Source: Owenia fusiformis (Eukaryota > Annelida > Polychaeta > Sabellida > Oweniidae). From it: a stretch of 60,000 bases of DNA. The notes beneath the pieces are model-generated. The model did no database searches. It saw nothing but the letters and a program-made list of their open reading frames with translations, and was not told where the DNA came from. A program made the translations under genes and the position numbers. Location of the stretch: positions 5,957,098-6,017,097 of the forward strand of contig CAIIXF020000001.1 in NCBI GenBank assembly GCA_903813345.2. The letters are read 5' to 3'. This document shows positions 10,726-21,383 of the stretch, piece after piece. Each line of letters begins with the position of its first letter. Positions within the stretch are counted from its first letter, which is position 1.

Positions 10726-12970
10726 TGGATGTTTGAACGGAGAATCACATTTAGAGAGACAGGTTTTCGTAAAGATCCTTATTTATTTTTTTAAGAAAAT
10801 GATTTATGACTCGACGGGCTATTTTTCCTGTATTGTAGGTATCATAAAAACAATATGCAGAGAATCCGTCACAAAACAGATGATAATGTTGGTGGTGATA
10901 CAACAAGTGATGCGTCCAAGAATTCAGATGAGCGAGTATAAGATGGAAGACGGCGTCCAAATCAGACAACATGTCATCGATGACATGTTCAAAATGAGGA
11001 ATATAACAATTTACTTTTTTATATACCTTGTTACGAACATAAAAGTTTATATTGACATGCACCGATATAGACTTCATGTGTCAATGACATGAAACTATAA
11101 ATGAGCTATTACCACTGGTGTCAATTTCAAGTTCTATTTAGCAAATAAAAAGTATAAAAGACATTTGTGTGAATATAACACTTTTGTGATTTACTATGGT
11201 CTGTATGTTATGAGTCTCGTTCTTGAAAAGTTTCAAACATGCTCGTCTTTCAAGACATTCTTATCGTGAAGAATAAGTCTGTGTTTGAACTAGCAGCAAT
11301 TCAATACTCAAGATAATGCAAAGTCCTTTGACAAATTATTTACTTTTCTCTAATCCACGATAAAGAAACTATGAGAAATTAATTCATAGGATAAGGGTAT
11401 GATATTTAGGTGAAGATATAACCCCTCGTCGTTATGGCAAACACTCCAGACGAAATAATTTAAAAAGGACAGCATACAGATGGGAATTGGTTTTATTGAT
11501 CCTATATTTTATATCGAGACATTGACGTTGCTGGTAAGAAAGTTAGATATGTTTGGATTTAATCTTATTATATTTTGTTTTGAGTAGATTGCTTGTTTAG
11601 CATGAATCTTTCATCGGGGAACAAATCTTTTTTATTCTAGCTTTGGACATATTTGCAATCCACTTATGAACATGAGAAAACATTCAGGGCTGATTGCGAC
11701 TAAGTAGTATAGTGTTCTAATCTTTTTAAGCGCAAATGAAAACATATTTGTCCAGTTGTGCAAGATCAAGCATGGACGTTGATCCTATAGATTAAAGACG
11801 GATTAACTATTCTCAAAGCTAAATTGCTACCCAATGGATTTAATAGTGTTCACCTTTGTTGATTAGGTTGACGATAAGGCCAAGATGTAAACATTGAATG
11901 GAGGGTACATCTCTATATACTCTCAATTCGACAAACTCGCACATATCAAGGAATACTTTGAGCAGGACAATAGAAATAAACGACATGTTTGATAAGAACA
12001 ACACATTGACGGAATCTCGAAAGGTTGGTATATATATTCATTAATTCATTCCTTATTTCTCTAACATTACTGTACCTGATGTACAACCACGTTTTAGTGT
12101 TACGTTTTAATCAAATAGAATTTACATTGAATTTACCACGAAACACTGCCAGTGTTCTCTGTCAAGTTGGAAAATGGACATGAATTCGAGTACAATAATA
12201 CTTGGCCGATTGTACTCAGCTAAGTTGCCATGAAGTCCCGGGTTGAAAGTACAGTGACATGATTTTGATACAGTTGAAATATGCATTTTAACATCAAAAT
12301 CATCCGTTGAAATATGCATTATGCACCTTTTTGAAAAGGTCGAATCAACCGAAAATGGTTGCGATAACCCCTAGTCCTCGAGAATGACCCCCAAATCATG
12401 ACTTTTGAGGGCCTGGGATGACAATGATCGGCACCAAACTGATTCTCAAAACGTATGATTTCGTCCTAAAAATTGAAAAACGGACTATGGTCGAGTTGAG
12501 ATGCTCCAAAACATGATGATTTTTCGCTCATAAACAGTGTATTCGGACGTTTTCGCACGAAATAACGACAGACTATAAAATGACGCAAATTGATCGAGTT
12601 GGTCTCTCTATGAACTAAAATGTAATGTAAAGGATTAAAACATAAAACAAGGGGATGGTCGCCAGAAAAGATGCTCTTAATTCTGGACCACCTTCATGTC
12701 CGATGAAATTTGTAAAAAACAAAAACAGTTTTAACAATGATCGCCCACAGTTGAAGCCCATTCGGCAAACTTTTCTCCCGGGAAATTCCAATGACTTATT
12801 CAGTTGGTGTAACCTTTGATGGGGGGGGGGGGTAATTTGCGCTAGTTTGATCACATAAGCTCCAGCGAACAACATTAAAAGCAACTCAAACCCATCCGCA
12901 GTCAGTTACGTTCAAAACATTGCAATACAACACAATGCAATACAATACAGCAATAAAATCCCGGCATCGG
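10726..12970. other. No gene recognised
   Basis: Both strands have only short frames. A short plus-strand stretch near 10857-10950 reads MQRIRHKTDDNVGGDTTSD... to a stop and could be a terminal exon, but no partner exon was found. A run of 12 G lies at 12821-12832. Near 12255-12320, GTTGAAATATGCATT occurs twice. Confidence 0.4.
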
Positions 12971-12980
12971 ACTGACTAAC

Positions 12981-12988
12981 TATAAATA
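12981..12988 (+). promoter_or_regulatory. TATA box candidate for the 377-aa gene
   Basis: TATAAATA lies about 110 bases upstream of the first ATG (13093) and about 540 upstream of the main ORF. A donor-like CCCAA|GTAAGA follows near 13040. Position and sequence fit a core promoter; this is inference. Confidence 0.35.
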
Positions 12989-13092
12989 CCCAGAGTACAC
13001 GTACTGATGGCCGTCTGGACAATGTCGTAACAAGTCCCAAGTAAGATCGAAGTACGGCAATTCTGTTCTTAGTATATTGTCTCTCGTTGCAA

Positions 13093-13245
13093 ATGGCATT
13101 GCCACCAGAAAATTGTGAACAGGCTCGAAGTTACTTAGGAAGCACCCAGAGCACCTTCCGGCAAAAGTTTAAATCTTTTCTGCAAAATGTACAAGAACTT
13201 AATGACCATGGGCTTCGACTTGAGGGAGCTATTTTAAAACCCATG
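13093..13245 (+). CDS. Short upstream ORF or alternative first exon
   Basis: ATG 13093 opens 51 codons (MALPPENCEQARSYLGSTQS..., ending EGAILKPM) up to a possible donor CATG|GTGTGA. If spliced to the acceptor at 13457 (TTTTTCAG) the frame stops at once (GTA ATC TAA), and it is not in frame with the 377-aa ORF. It is therefore either a regulatory upstream ORF in the 5' leader or a small separate product. Codon composition looks coding. Confidence 0.3.
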
Positions 13246-13520
13246 GTGTGACTGAGGGGTAGCTGAAATAATTATTTAGTATAAAACAACTGGTAATTGA
13301 GTTTAAACCATCAAAAGTATCAAATCTGTTTTCATCACGTTCTGTCTACTTCACATCAGATTGCTGACATTTAGATCCTTTTGTATGTTCCAGTAATCGA
13401 TGAAACGGTTTAAAAGAAATGATTATGTCAATAAAGTGATCAATTAATATTTTTCAGGTAATCTAAAGAACAATTTGACGGACAGGTTTTCCGACACTAA
13501 AGAAGACCAAGAAATCTCCA

Positions 13521-14654
13521 ATGACAATGTCATTCAACCCACCAAAAGTCTCCAATGCACTCCCGGGCATTTCCGAAAGACACCAACAGGATCATGGTGT
13601 TGTTTTGATGAATAATTTCATAAATGAAGACAAGGACAATGGACAACCTGGCTATCTGAACCGGAATAAGGACAATAGCAATCTTCCAGATATCAAACGC
13701 GTTGTGTATGATAGAGGAACTTTGAAAAGTAAACCTCCTGATGTGAAACGCAGAGGAATGTTTGGTGGGCCCTCAGAGATGGCGAACCGTCGTTCGTCTC
13801 CTGAAAAACGCAATCATATGCAAGGGAGGAGTACCAGTCGTGGCTATAAATATGACCGGAATATAAGGAATAATCGTAAATCTTTAGATTGCAATAGTGA
13901 TGACAATTTATTTGAACGTCAATCTTGCACAGAAGTTATGGAATCTCCTTTAGAATCACCTTGGGGTCAATTTGAAAATCATGTAAAGAACATCGACGAT
14001 GACACTCAGTACTACACAAAGCCTAGAAAAATCACATTCAGATCCAGTACTGATTATTCAACTCTTGTCGACGAGCTACGTAAGATTGAACGGAAAAAAG
14101 CTGAGCGAAAACAAATGCTGGCGTCAGTAAAAAAGGAAGCTGTTGTCGTAACACATGGAATGGATGGGGTTATTGAACAAAATCGTAATATTGAAGAGGA
14201 GGCGGAAAGGGAGGTGGCTCAACAAGAGCGTTTAGAGGAAGAACGTAAAAGGCTTAGAGCTAAGAGGTACTGGAACAAAATTAGAATGCATGTCCAAGAA
14301 AAAATAATGAAAAAGAAATCGAAAACAATTGGTTGGGGTGTAATAAGTCATACCATAAAGAAAATGTCTGACGGCGAACGGACAAGGGAAGATCTGTACG
14401 AACGTTACCTTAAACACCATAACCCTATGTTCAATAGGGGCGAACCGCCAGATTCATTCGTACAAAGGGTGAGGATTATGAGTGCCACCTCAAGAAAAGA
14501 GTCTTCTCTTGATCGACATGGACGTAAACCGCGATCAAAAAGTGCAAGTGCTAGTTTGAGTCGACCTGGTAGCTCAGTTTCTACCTTAAGTCGACCACGG
14601 ACTGTCCACGGATCGGACAAAGATAACGAAGACGTCTTCCCGAGGTGGATGTAA
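13521..14654 (+). CDS. Orphan basic coiled-coil, Ser/Arg-rich protein (377 aa)
   Basis: A single uninterrupted exon, preceded by a good acceptor (TTTTTCAG at about 13450-13457), so the upstream exon is probably 5' UTR. Two ATGs lie close together (13521 and 13527); the first is used here. Residues 1-160 are polar and disordered with RSSPEKR and STSRGYK patches. About 165-290 is a charged helix: DELRKIERKKAERKQML, then EEEAEREVAQQERLEEERKR, a basic KIMKKKSKT cluster, and TIGWGVISHTIKKM. The tail (about 325-365) is Ser/Arg-rich with SLSRPGSS and TLSRPRTV repeats. No catalytic motif, signal peptide or membrane segment. I do not recognise the family; a cytoskeletal or nuclear scaffold role would be guesswork. 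AATAAA at 15401 is the likely poly(A) signal. Confidence 0.7.
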   Translation: MTMSFNPPKVSNALPGISERHQQDHGVVLMNNFINEDKDNGQPGYLNRNKDNSNLPDIKRVVYDRGTLKSKPPDVKRRGMFGGPSEMANRRSSPEKRNHMQGRSTSRGYKYDRNIRNNRKSLDCNSDDNLFERQSCTEVMESPLESPWGQFENHVKNIDDDTQYYTKPRKITFRSSTDYSTLVDELRKIERKKAERKQMLASVKKEAVVVTHGMDGVIEQNRNIEEEAEREVAQQERLEEERKRLRAKRYWNKIRMHVQEKIMKKKSKTIGWGVISHTIKKMSDGERTREDLYERYLKHHNPMFNRGEPPDSFVQRVRIMSATSRKESSLDRHGRKPRSKSASASLSRPGSSVSTLSRPRTVHGSDKDNEDVFPRWM

Positions 14655-14810
14655 TATGGCCGATGATTGTTTAGTTCAAATTATAAAAATATTTTTGATG
14701 GAGATGCAGGAATCAATTTTTCAATTGTTTAAGAAATTGAACAAAAAATGAAAGGAAAATGTCACAATATGGTAACTTGCTAATATTTACAATGTTTTGA
14801 TCAGTAATTT

Positions 14811-15346
14811 CACTGGTGATCCGCTCGATTACGCTGGTTACCGAAACGATTCGTTTTGGTAACAAAATGTCGGAACGTCGAAGGTACGATTTTTCTCTTT
14901 TCCTTATTTCAAGCGTTTTAGGCAGAATCCCAACGGCGTTTTTTCTCACAAACGTGTATCAGCATCATATGTTTTAGAAAATGTACATGTTTGCGAAAAA
15001 AATAGCTCAGAAGACAACAGAATCGTCGATTTAATACCTCACTTAAGTTACATAAACGGTTTGGGTTAAAAGTGCAGATCTTAACTGTTTTTCGAAAAAC
15101 CGTTTATGTAACTTAAGTGAGGAATTAAATCGACGATTCTGTTGTCTTCTGAAGTATTTGTTCGCAAATATGTACATTTTCTTAAACATATGATACTGAT
15201 ACACGTTTGTATTAAAAATGTCGTGGGAATTCTGCCTACAACGTGTGAAATAAGGAAAAAAGAAATATCGTACCTTCGATGTTCCGACATTTTGTTACCA
15301 AAACGAACCGTTTCGGTAACGAGCGTAATCGAGTGGATCACCAGTG
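14811..15346. mobile_element. 536-bp foldback DNA element with 5-bp target duplication
   Basis: Ends CACTGGTGATCC (14811-14822) and GGATCACCAGTG (15335-15346) are perfect inverses and are flanked on both sides by AATTT (14806-14810 and 15347-15351). The two arms, each about 240 bases, match almost throughout, meeting near 15070-15090. No ORF beyond those created by the palindrome. It lies between the stop codon of the 377-aa gene and AATAAA at 15401, so it is probably transcribed in that 3' UTR. Confidence 0.8.
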
Positions 15347-15400
15347 AATTTCATGGGCTTTCAAGATGACTCGAATCAGCATTTGGGATTACCTATCTGT

Positions 15401-15406
15401 AATAAA
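15401..15406 (+). terminator. Poly(A) signal candidate for the 377-aa gene
   Basis: AATAAA followed by a second overlapping AATAAA-like motif, 750 bases after the stop codon and just downstream of the foldback. The nearest canonical signal on this strand. Confidence 0.4.
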
Positions 15407-15419
15407 ATAAATCGTTAGA

Positions 15420-16980
15420 ACATGTTAGTGAAAGTTTTTTTGTGAAAAGGAAGAAGAATACATACATTGTTGTTTCATTTATTGTAAACTAGAAAAGTTT
15501 GACTCCTTGGAGTAGGCTTACAGTAGCAAATCCCAATGAAGAAATTATCCATAAATCTGCTAATCCCGATATCGGTAGGCCATTTTGGATTTTTAAAGGC
15601 AGAATCAGATCTAGCAAGTATTCATAATACAAATACAAATAAGTTTCTTCAAAAATAAATAAATGGAAACCTATAACTTTGTTGAACCTGAAGAAACATC
15701 AATTGTTTGTCAAATAAAGTATGCAGCTTCAATTGTCTAGTCAGCTTGCATTTTTTGCGAGAACTCGGATGATTTGCAGCAAACCTACAATTTCTCATTG
15801 GTTCACATGAAATATTGATTTTCAAAAATTAATCAGATTTATCATCAATTTTCGACCAATTGTAATTGTTGAAAAATTTGGAGGTATTGGAAATGATGTC
15901 AATTTATATTTTCAATCCTCAAAGTTTTTTCTTTACATATTATGCAAATAAACGTAAAGAGGGTTTAACACGTTATCGAATGGGGGAGTTAAAGTTGCCA
16001 GACTTTTTGAGTAGGGTATATGTATAAACTGTACATATATTTTAATATATATGCACTATTGAAATGCGTATCAGTGTTGTTTAAATGTATTTTATTATAT
16101 GTAATTTTTTCTATATTGAGGTTTCTAAAAAAATTAACATACAGTTTTTAAAATGACTTAAATTTTTTATTATCTTTCAAATTATTTCCAGTTTCAGTTA
16201 CACATGCATGAGTGTCATAATTACAAATATTCTATTGATCTCATGTTTCACGCTGATACAGCACTAGAAAGAGGGTATTAGAAAAGAATATGAAATGATC
16301 ATTCATCATAATTCTATCATGATTACATCTACATCACATTTAAAAACAAATATCAAATACAATGTGTGTATAGAGAACTGCAATTTACCTCAGCAAATAA
16401 GGTATATGTGTCTGTTTCAACTAAATCCTCTAATACAGAATGAGATTTTGCAAGCAACCTTTCTAAACATATTGGAATGTGAATCACATGTTGCTTGCAA
16501 TATTTTTCATTTCATGTATCATGTGTCTTTAAGTACTATAGTATCAGAACAATGTATGTAGTTTGCCAACCTATAATTTGCTTTGTAATCTGTATTGAGA
16601 CAATTTAATCCTGATGATGCATTGCATCTCGCAATTCTCAAAAATGGCTGTCCAAACTTTAATCAATTGTAGAACTTGTTCGAAGTTGAAGAAAATCTAA
16701 TGATAAGATTTATCAAAGAAACTTCTAAAATGGCTGGCGGAAAACAAGATGGACAGACAAAACTGAACAATCAACTGCTGTAGAACTTGGTTTTCTGTAA
16801 CAGTCTAACATGTGTATGAATCCTGAGTTCAATTGAATAAAGATTTTGAATGCATAAAACCTGAGTATAAATGCTAAATATGTTTTACCTTTATTAACAT
16901 GAAGTTAAAAGGTGAGACTCAAAACAGTTCCACTTAACTGCTTAAAAATGATAATCATCATTTCAAGCACCTACACATAT
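15420..16980. other. No gene recognised
   Basis: AT-rich sequence with a fragment of the ATCCCAACGAAC element family at about 15505-15600 (GTAGCAAATCCCAATGAA). Otherwise no exon, RNA gene or clear repeat was seen. Confidence 0.4.
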
Positions 16981-16982
16981 AA

Positions 16983-17527
16983 GTTATAGAATATGGATAT
17001 TTGAGCCAAGAGGATGACTTGTGTTTATAGTATAGCCTACAGATATTTTGGCCATACCAGAGGATGACGGATGTATGTGTTTATAGTATTTCAGCCATCC
17101 AGAGGATGACCTTTGTGTTTAAAGTACATGGATATTTCAGCCATCCAGAGGATGACCTTTGTGTTTATATAATAGTATGGATATTTTAGCGATCCAGAGG
17201 ATGACCTTTGTGTTTATAGTACATGGATATTTCAGCCATACAGAGGATGACCTTTGTGTGTATAATATATGGATATTTCAGCCATACCATAGGATGACCT
17301 TTGTGTTTATAGTATAGCCTACAGATATTTCGGCCATACCAGAGGATGACCTTTGTGTGTATAATATATGGATATTTCAGCCATACCAGATGATGACCTT
17401 TGTGTTTATAGTACATGGATATTTCAGCCATCCAGAGGATGACCTTGTCGTTTATAGTTCATGGATATTTCAGCCATCCAGAGGATGACCTTTGCGTTTA
17501 TAGTATATTGATATTTCAACCATACCA
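16983..17527. repeat. Minisatellite, about 11 units of 45-58 bp
   Basis: Units share ATGGATATTTCAGCC, then AT(A)CCAGAGGATGACC and TTTGTGTTTATAGTA. Eleven copies of the (C)AGAGGATGAC core can be counted, with substitutions and small length changes between units. The open frame on the minus strand here is a by-product of the repeat. Confidence 0.8.
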
Positions 17528-17570
17528 TAGAACACTCCATTACTAATTAATGATTTATAACAAGAATAAT

Positions 17571-18229
17571 AGCAACTCCATGGAGTGGCAAATTCCAATG
17601 AATAAATTATTCTTGAATCTGAAGTGTGTCACAATATTACTAGAAAACACAACTCCATGGAGTAGCAAATCCCAACGAACAAAATACGGGCTATTTAATG
17701 GAGTGGTCATCTGAAAATTCATTCTTGGGCAGAACCCTTATGTCCCTAAAGCATCAGCATATAAAATTAAAACAAAATACATCAACTTATTATGAAAAAT
17801 GGCAGCCATTTTGAAGTGAGCGGCCATATTGAAAATATCTTTTTGAGCAGAAGTTCTTTGCCCATTAGACATTAACATATATTTGGACAAAATTCCATAA
17901 TTGCAGCCATTTTCAAATAAAGTGGCCATATTGAAAATTTCTTTTTGAGCAGGACTCCAATGCTCCTAAGATATCAGCAAATAAAATTTGAACCAAATCA
18001 GTTTAATGGTATTTGAATTATTAAAGATTCCATTTGTTACGAAAAATGGTGGCCATTTTGAAATTCAGCGGCCCTCTTCAAGATTTCTACTTGATCAGAT
18101 GCAGACATCAAGCAAAGATATAATTTGAATCAATTCCTTCCACCAGTAAATGAGTTATTTTTGGAATGGGTGGACTAATGGACGGAGGGCTTCACTATAT
18201 CCCTAGTGAACTATGTTCTTTGGGATAAT
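17571..18229. mobile_element. TIR element, copy II (ATCCCAACGAAC family)
   Basis: Begins AGCAACTCCATGGAGTGGCA with a second AACTCCATGGAGTAGCAAAT near 17651 and ends CTTTGGGATAAT. The interior carries several GCGGCCATATTGAAAAT and GCAGCCATTTTGAA blocks as in the copy at 2905-3670. No transposase. It lies just past the 3' end of the CDCA3-like gene. Confidence 0.6.
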
Positions 18230-18351
18230 TAAAAGTCACTGTGACTGTATATTTCTCTCTTGCACTCCCAGATTATTAGGTCTCTCCAGGTTTCAAAGCA
18301 CCATGATTGTTCTCAATGTTCTGGGTATCAAGTCTCCATAACCTGTTCAAG

Positions 18352-18668
18352 TCACTGAGCCCCAATATTTTCTTTGTCACCAAATGCCTCGTATTTACTG
18401 GGAGAGTCAAAACTGCCAAGTTTCCTCATATTCAAGTTGTTAACTTGCTTTCGTTGTACAAGCATTCTTGGTGAAGCATTGTCCATATTCCTCAAACCAA
18501 GGGGTGACCTGGTATTGTCCTTCATTTTGTCAGCAACCTTACACCAGAGCAGCTTCTCCTTCATTTTGCTGGGGGTGGAAGCTGATTTGAACAAGACTTT
18601 TGGTTTTGCTTTGTTGGATTTAGTTGAACTGGACAGAGGACTTTTCTTTGCCGATGATGCTTTTTTCT
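18352..18668 (-). CDS. CDCA3-like exon 3 (last coding exon)
   Basis: Acceptor TATTTCCAG; starts by completing a Glu codon, ends with the KEN-box tail and TGA. A clear poly(A) signal was not seen immediately downstream. Confidence 0.85.
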
Positions 18669-20255
18669 CTGGAAATACAAAATATTTGAAATTTTGATGT
18701 GTTTACTTGATCTCCATTTCGAAGACATCCTATTATTCTATACTTGTAGGATGTCAATGGAAAATGAGTCCGCTATGGGAGAGCAAGATTTTTTTAGAAA
18801 TACACTGACCTTACATTTCATTTCTTTCAGATGTTGTGATGCCATTGAATTTGAATATGTTGCAGATTTCATGATTTAATACAAATTAGCAGGCAGTAGA
18901 GTTGCTTTTTATAGAAATTACACTCATATCAACCCAAATTTGTCTTTAAAGTATCTAAACCATTGCTTGGGTTATGAAGTTTCAAGTTTTAGTTTCTTAA
19001 ACCCTTCCATGGATTGGTTCTTTGTATTTTAGGACGATTAGTTAACTTGTGGTGTGTTAATTACCTTACTCTCCAAACAGTGCAAAATGTTTAGAATTTG
19101 ACATCAAAATCATTTTCCGTAATATTCTTACCTGGTTTAGCTTTGATTAGAAACTGGTCATCATTGGTTAGATCAGGCTCTGAGAAGGACCTGTTCATGG
19201 TTTCAAATGACTCTGTAAACAGCTCAGTCTCTGCAGTTGCAGCCTTCTTCATTGTACTACTTGTGACAGGTGAGGTGGATATTGGGCCAACTGGACTTGG
19301 AGATTTGGACAATTCATGTGTTGTGTCATCATTTGTGCATGATATGTCGAACTTGACTGGTGACAATGTGTCTGGAAATGTACATCAAATGTGAAACGAA
19401 GGTGTTGCTTTAAAAAATAAATTTGTTAATCTTATGAAAAAATGCCTGAAAGGAATGGTCATTCTACAATGCATTGAGTCTTGGTCTGAAATACTTTTCA
19501 CACATTGCAAAATATTTTCAACAAAATCATCTAAAATATACAAAATCACTAAAAGAATATATTCAATGAAACTATTTTGCAAGGGTCAAGTTGACAAAGT
19601 ATCAATTACAATCTGTCGATGGCTGTTCCGGGGTGTACATTCTCCCGCCCTTTTATTCATGCATTTTTGTGCAACTGTCTGCTCTCTTTGATAGAAAATA
19701 CAAGAGGGAGAGGGAGTGAATGGAATAGTCAACTTGAAAACAAGACATGTTGCAATTGTTGTAAGATACAACCTTGCATGAGTTATTGAGTAGTAATATT
19801 GAATGCAGGTTACATGGAATAGTGTGTTCTGATTGGCTGGAATTGGACACACCTTGCCTATCTATGTGTGGAATACTTGAAATTCATTTTAAAAACCTAC
19901 CATTAAGATAAGTGAATTTCTCCACAAGAGGTGTCCTGACTATCTCTTCATTTGGAGATCGCGGATCATCAAGCATCTTATCCACACTAAGTGGGGTCCT
20001 GGCAAACTCAACTGATGGTGATCTTGGATCAAATGCCTCTGTGTTAGGTGCTAATGGTGTTCTCATGATTCCTAAAGAAGGGGATCTAGGATCTTCAGAG
20101 ACTGGTGTTTTCTCAACTTGGATAGGTGTCCTACTGAAGAGACAAGTGGGTGATCTGGGGTCATGGTCTAGGATCTTGCGGGCTTGTTCAGGCGAAGATG
20201 TAGAATCAGTTTCTTCAATCATGTCTGCAAATGTCTTGCTATTCAGTGCACCCAT
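18352..20255 (-). CDS. CDCA3-like (Tome-1) mitotic regulator, 303 aa
   Basis: Three coding exons: 20255-19901, 19371-19132 and 18668-18352 (stop TGA), all with consensus borders and matching phases (each junction splits a codon after its first base). CDCA3 is the F-box-associated, APC/C-controlled factor that promotes mitotic entry in vertebrates. Exon 1 holds four blocks of DPRSP followed 5-9 residues later by RTP(I/L), the hallmark repeat of CDCA3, which are also minimal CDK sites. The middle exon is acidic and Ser/Thr-rich (KSPSPVGPISTSPVTSS). The last exon is basic (KMKEKLLWCKVADKMKDN) and ends FGDKENIGAQ with a KEN box, the APC/C-Cdh1 degron. Human CDCA3 is 268 residues with two such blocks. 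It is divergent to USP5, as in vertebrates. Identity is strong from motifs, gene structure and synteny together; function is inferred from the family. Confidence 0.9.
19132..19371 (-). CDS. CDCA3-like exon 2
   Basis: Acceptor ACATTTCCAG and donor ACCAG|GTAAGA. Encodes the Ser/Thr-rich, acidic middle part, including SFSEPDLTNDDQF. It is 240 bases with one carried base at each side. Confidence 0.85.
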
Positions 20256-20265
20256 TTTGGAAACT
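19901..20265 (-). CDS. CDCA3-like exon with start codon and four DPRSP blocks
   Basis: Acceptor GGTTTCAG precedes ten untranslated bases and ATG at 20255 in the context AAAATGG; donor AATG|GTAGGT. The acceptor shows that the leader is spliced, from the exon ending at 22726. Confidence 0.88.
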
Positions 20266-20819
20266 CTGAAACCAAATTAAAATATATGTAAACTAAATGT
20301 TTGAGAGAAAATGCATTGGGAGTCTTGGCAAAAGAAGACATTGGGTGACATTAGAAGAATGATATTGGTCTTTAGCGATTTTGAAGATTCTTAAAGGGTA
20401 TAGACGATATTTCGATCTTGTTCTTCCAAAAATGCCTTCCAGAAATGGTTCGCTTATAAATGAATAGAAATATTTAACTCAAAATGTTACGTGGAATTAT
20501 TTAATGGTGTTTTCACATTATTGTCAAGTTGCACATTATCGAGGTAAATTGGACCGGGGAAATTGGTTTCAATCAAGCAGCTGAACCTGAAAATTGTAAT
20601 TTGAGGTCTGTTCGCCATGTTATTTTATTGAAGAATTAACATGGTAGAGAAGCATCAATATAAGGGGTTACAACTTAAAGACTTTATGAGCGAATTTACA
20701 AGCAATCCAACATATACAAATGTCATTCGTGTGCAATATGAATATATTTTTCTATATATTAGACTATTGCACAATATTATTGAGATTTAATTCAGGTTTA
20801 AATGCTTGTCTTTGAAGCA

Positions 20820-21383
20820 GTGTAACATTATCCTGTACCAGGACTATAGTCCTGTAACAAGCACATTCTTTTGCCTGTACGATTACAACTTGGGAGAATT
20901 ATCTATGCCCCTTACACTTAAGATACCTACTTCAATAGATTCCTGGGTGTTTTAGCATTCTTTTCGTGTAGTTGAATCCACAATTGTTTGGGTATATCGG
21001 CAGAATGGGAACATTTTTCTTTTTCATCAAGAGATATTCCAACACTTTCCAAGATGGCGGTTGGATTTAAAAGGGGATTCCCCGTTTGACTGACCCGGAA
21101 GTAGCCCGGATGTGTAACCAATAAATGGAAGAATTTGACGGTTGAAATAAGTTAAATATTACATGCAAATATTGCGATCAAAAACGAAAATTTCTTTGTT
21201 CTGCCGATAAACCCAGACAATTGTGGATTCAACTACACGAAAAGAATGCTAAAATACCAAGGAATCTATTGAAACAGGTATCTTAAGTGCAAGAAGCGTA
21301 GAAAATTCTCCCATGTTGTAATCGTACAGGCAAAAGAATAAGACGTTCGCAGGACTATAGTCCTGGCACGGGATAAGTGTAAC
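20820..21383. mobile_element. Foldback element 1 in the CDCA3 5' UTR intron
   Basis: Flanked by GTGTAAC at 20820-20826 and 21377-21383. The ends, TATCCTGTACCAGGACTATA (left) and the inverse of TATAGTCCTGGCACGGGATA (right), begin long arms that include GTGTAGTTGAATCCACAATT and its inverse. No transposase. It directly abuts a second, related element, sharing the middle GTGTAAC. Confidence 0.75.

Noticed and set aside
10733-11092. 119-codon plus-strand ORF and the overlapping 108-codon minus-strand ORF
   Set aside because: Both follow directly after a LINE tail, overlap each other antisense and show no conserved pattern.
12615-12884. 89-codon minus-strand ORF with a hydrophobic end
   Set aside because: It crosses the 12-G run, has no splice or start context, and shows no protein pattern.
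17186-17431. 81-codon minus-strand ORF with repeated YKHKGHP motifs
   Set aside because: It is a translation of minisatellite units; the repeats are DNA-level.
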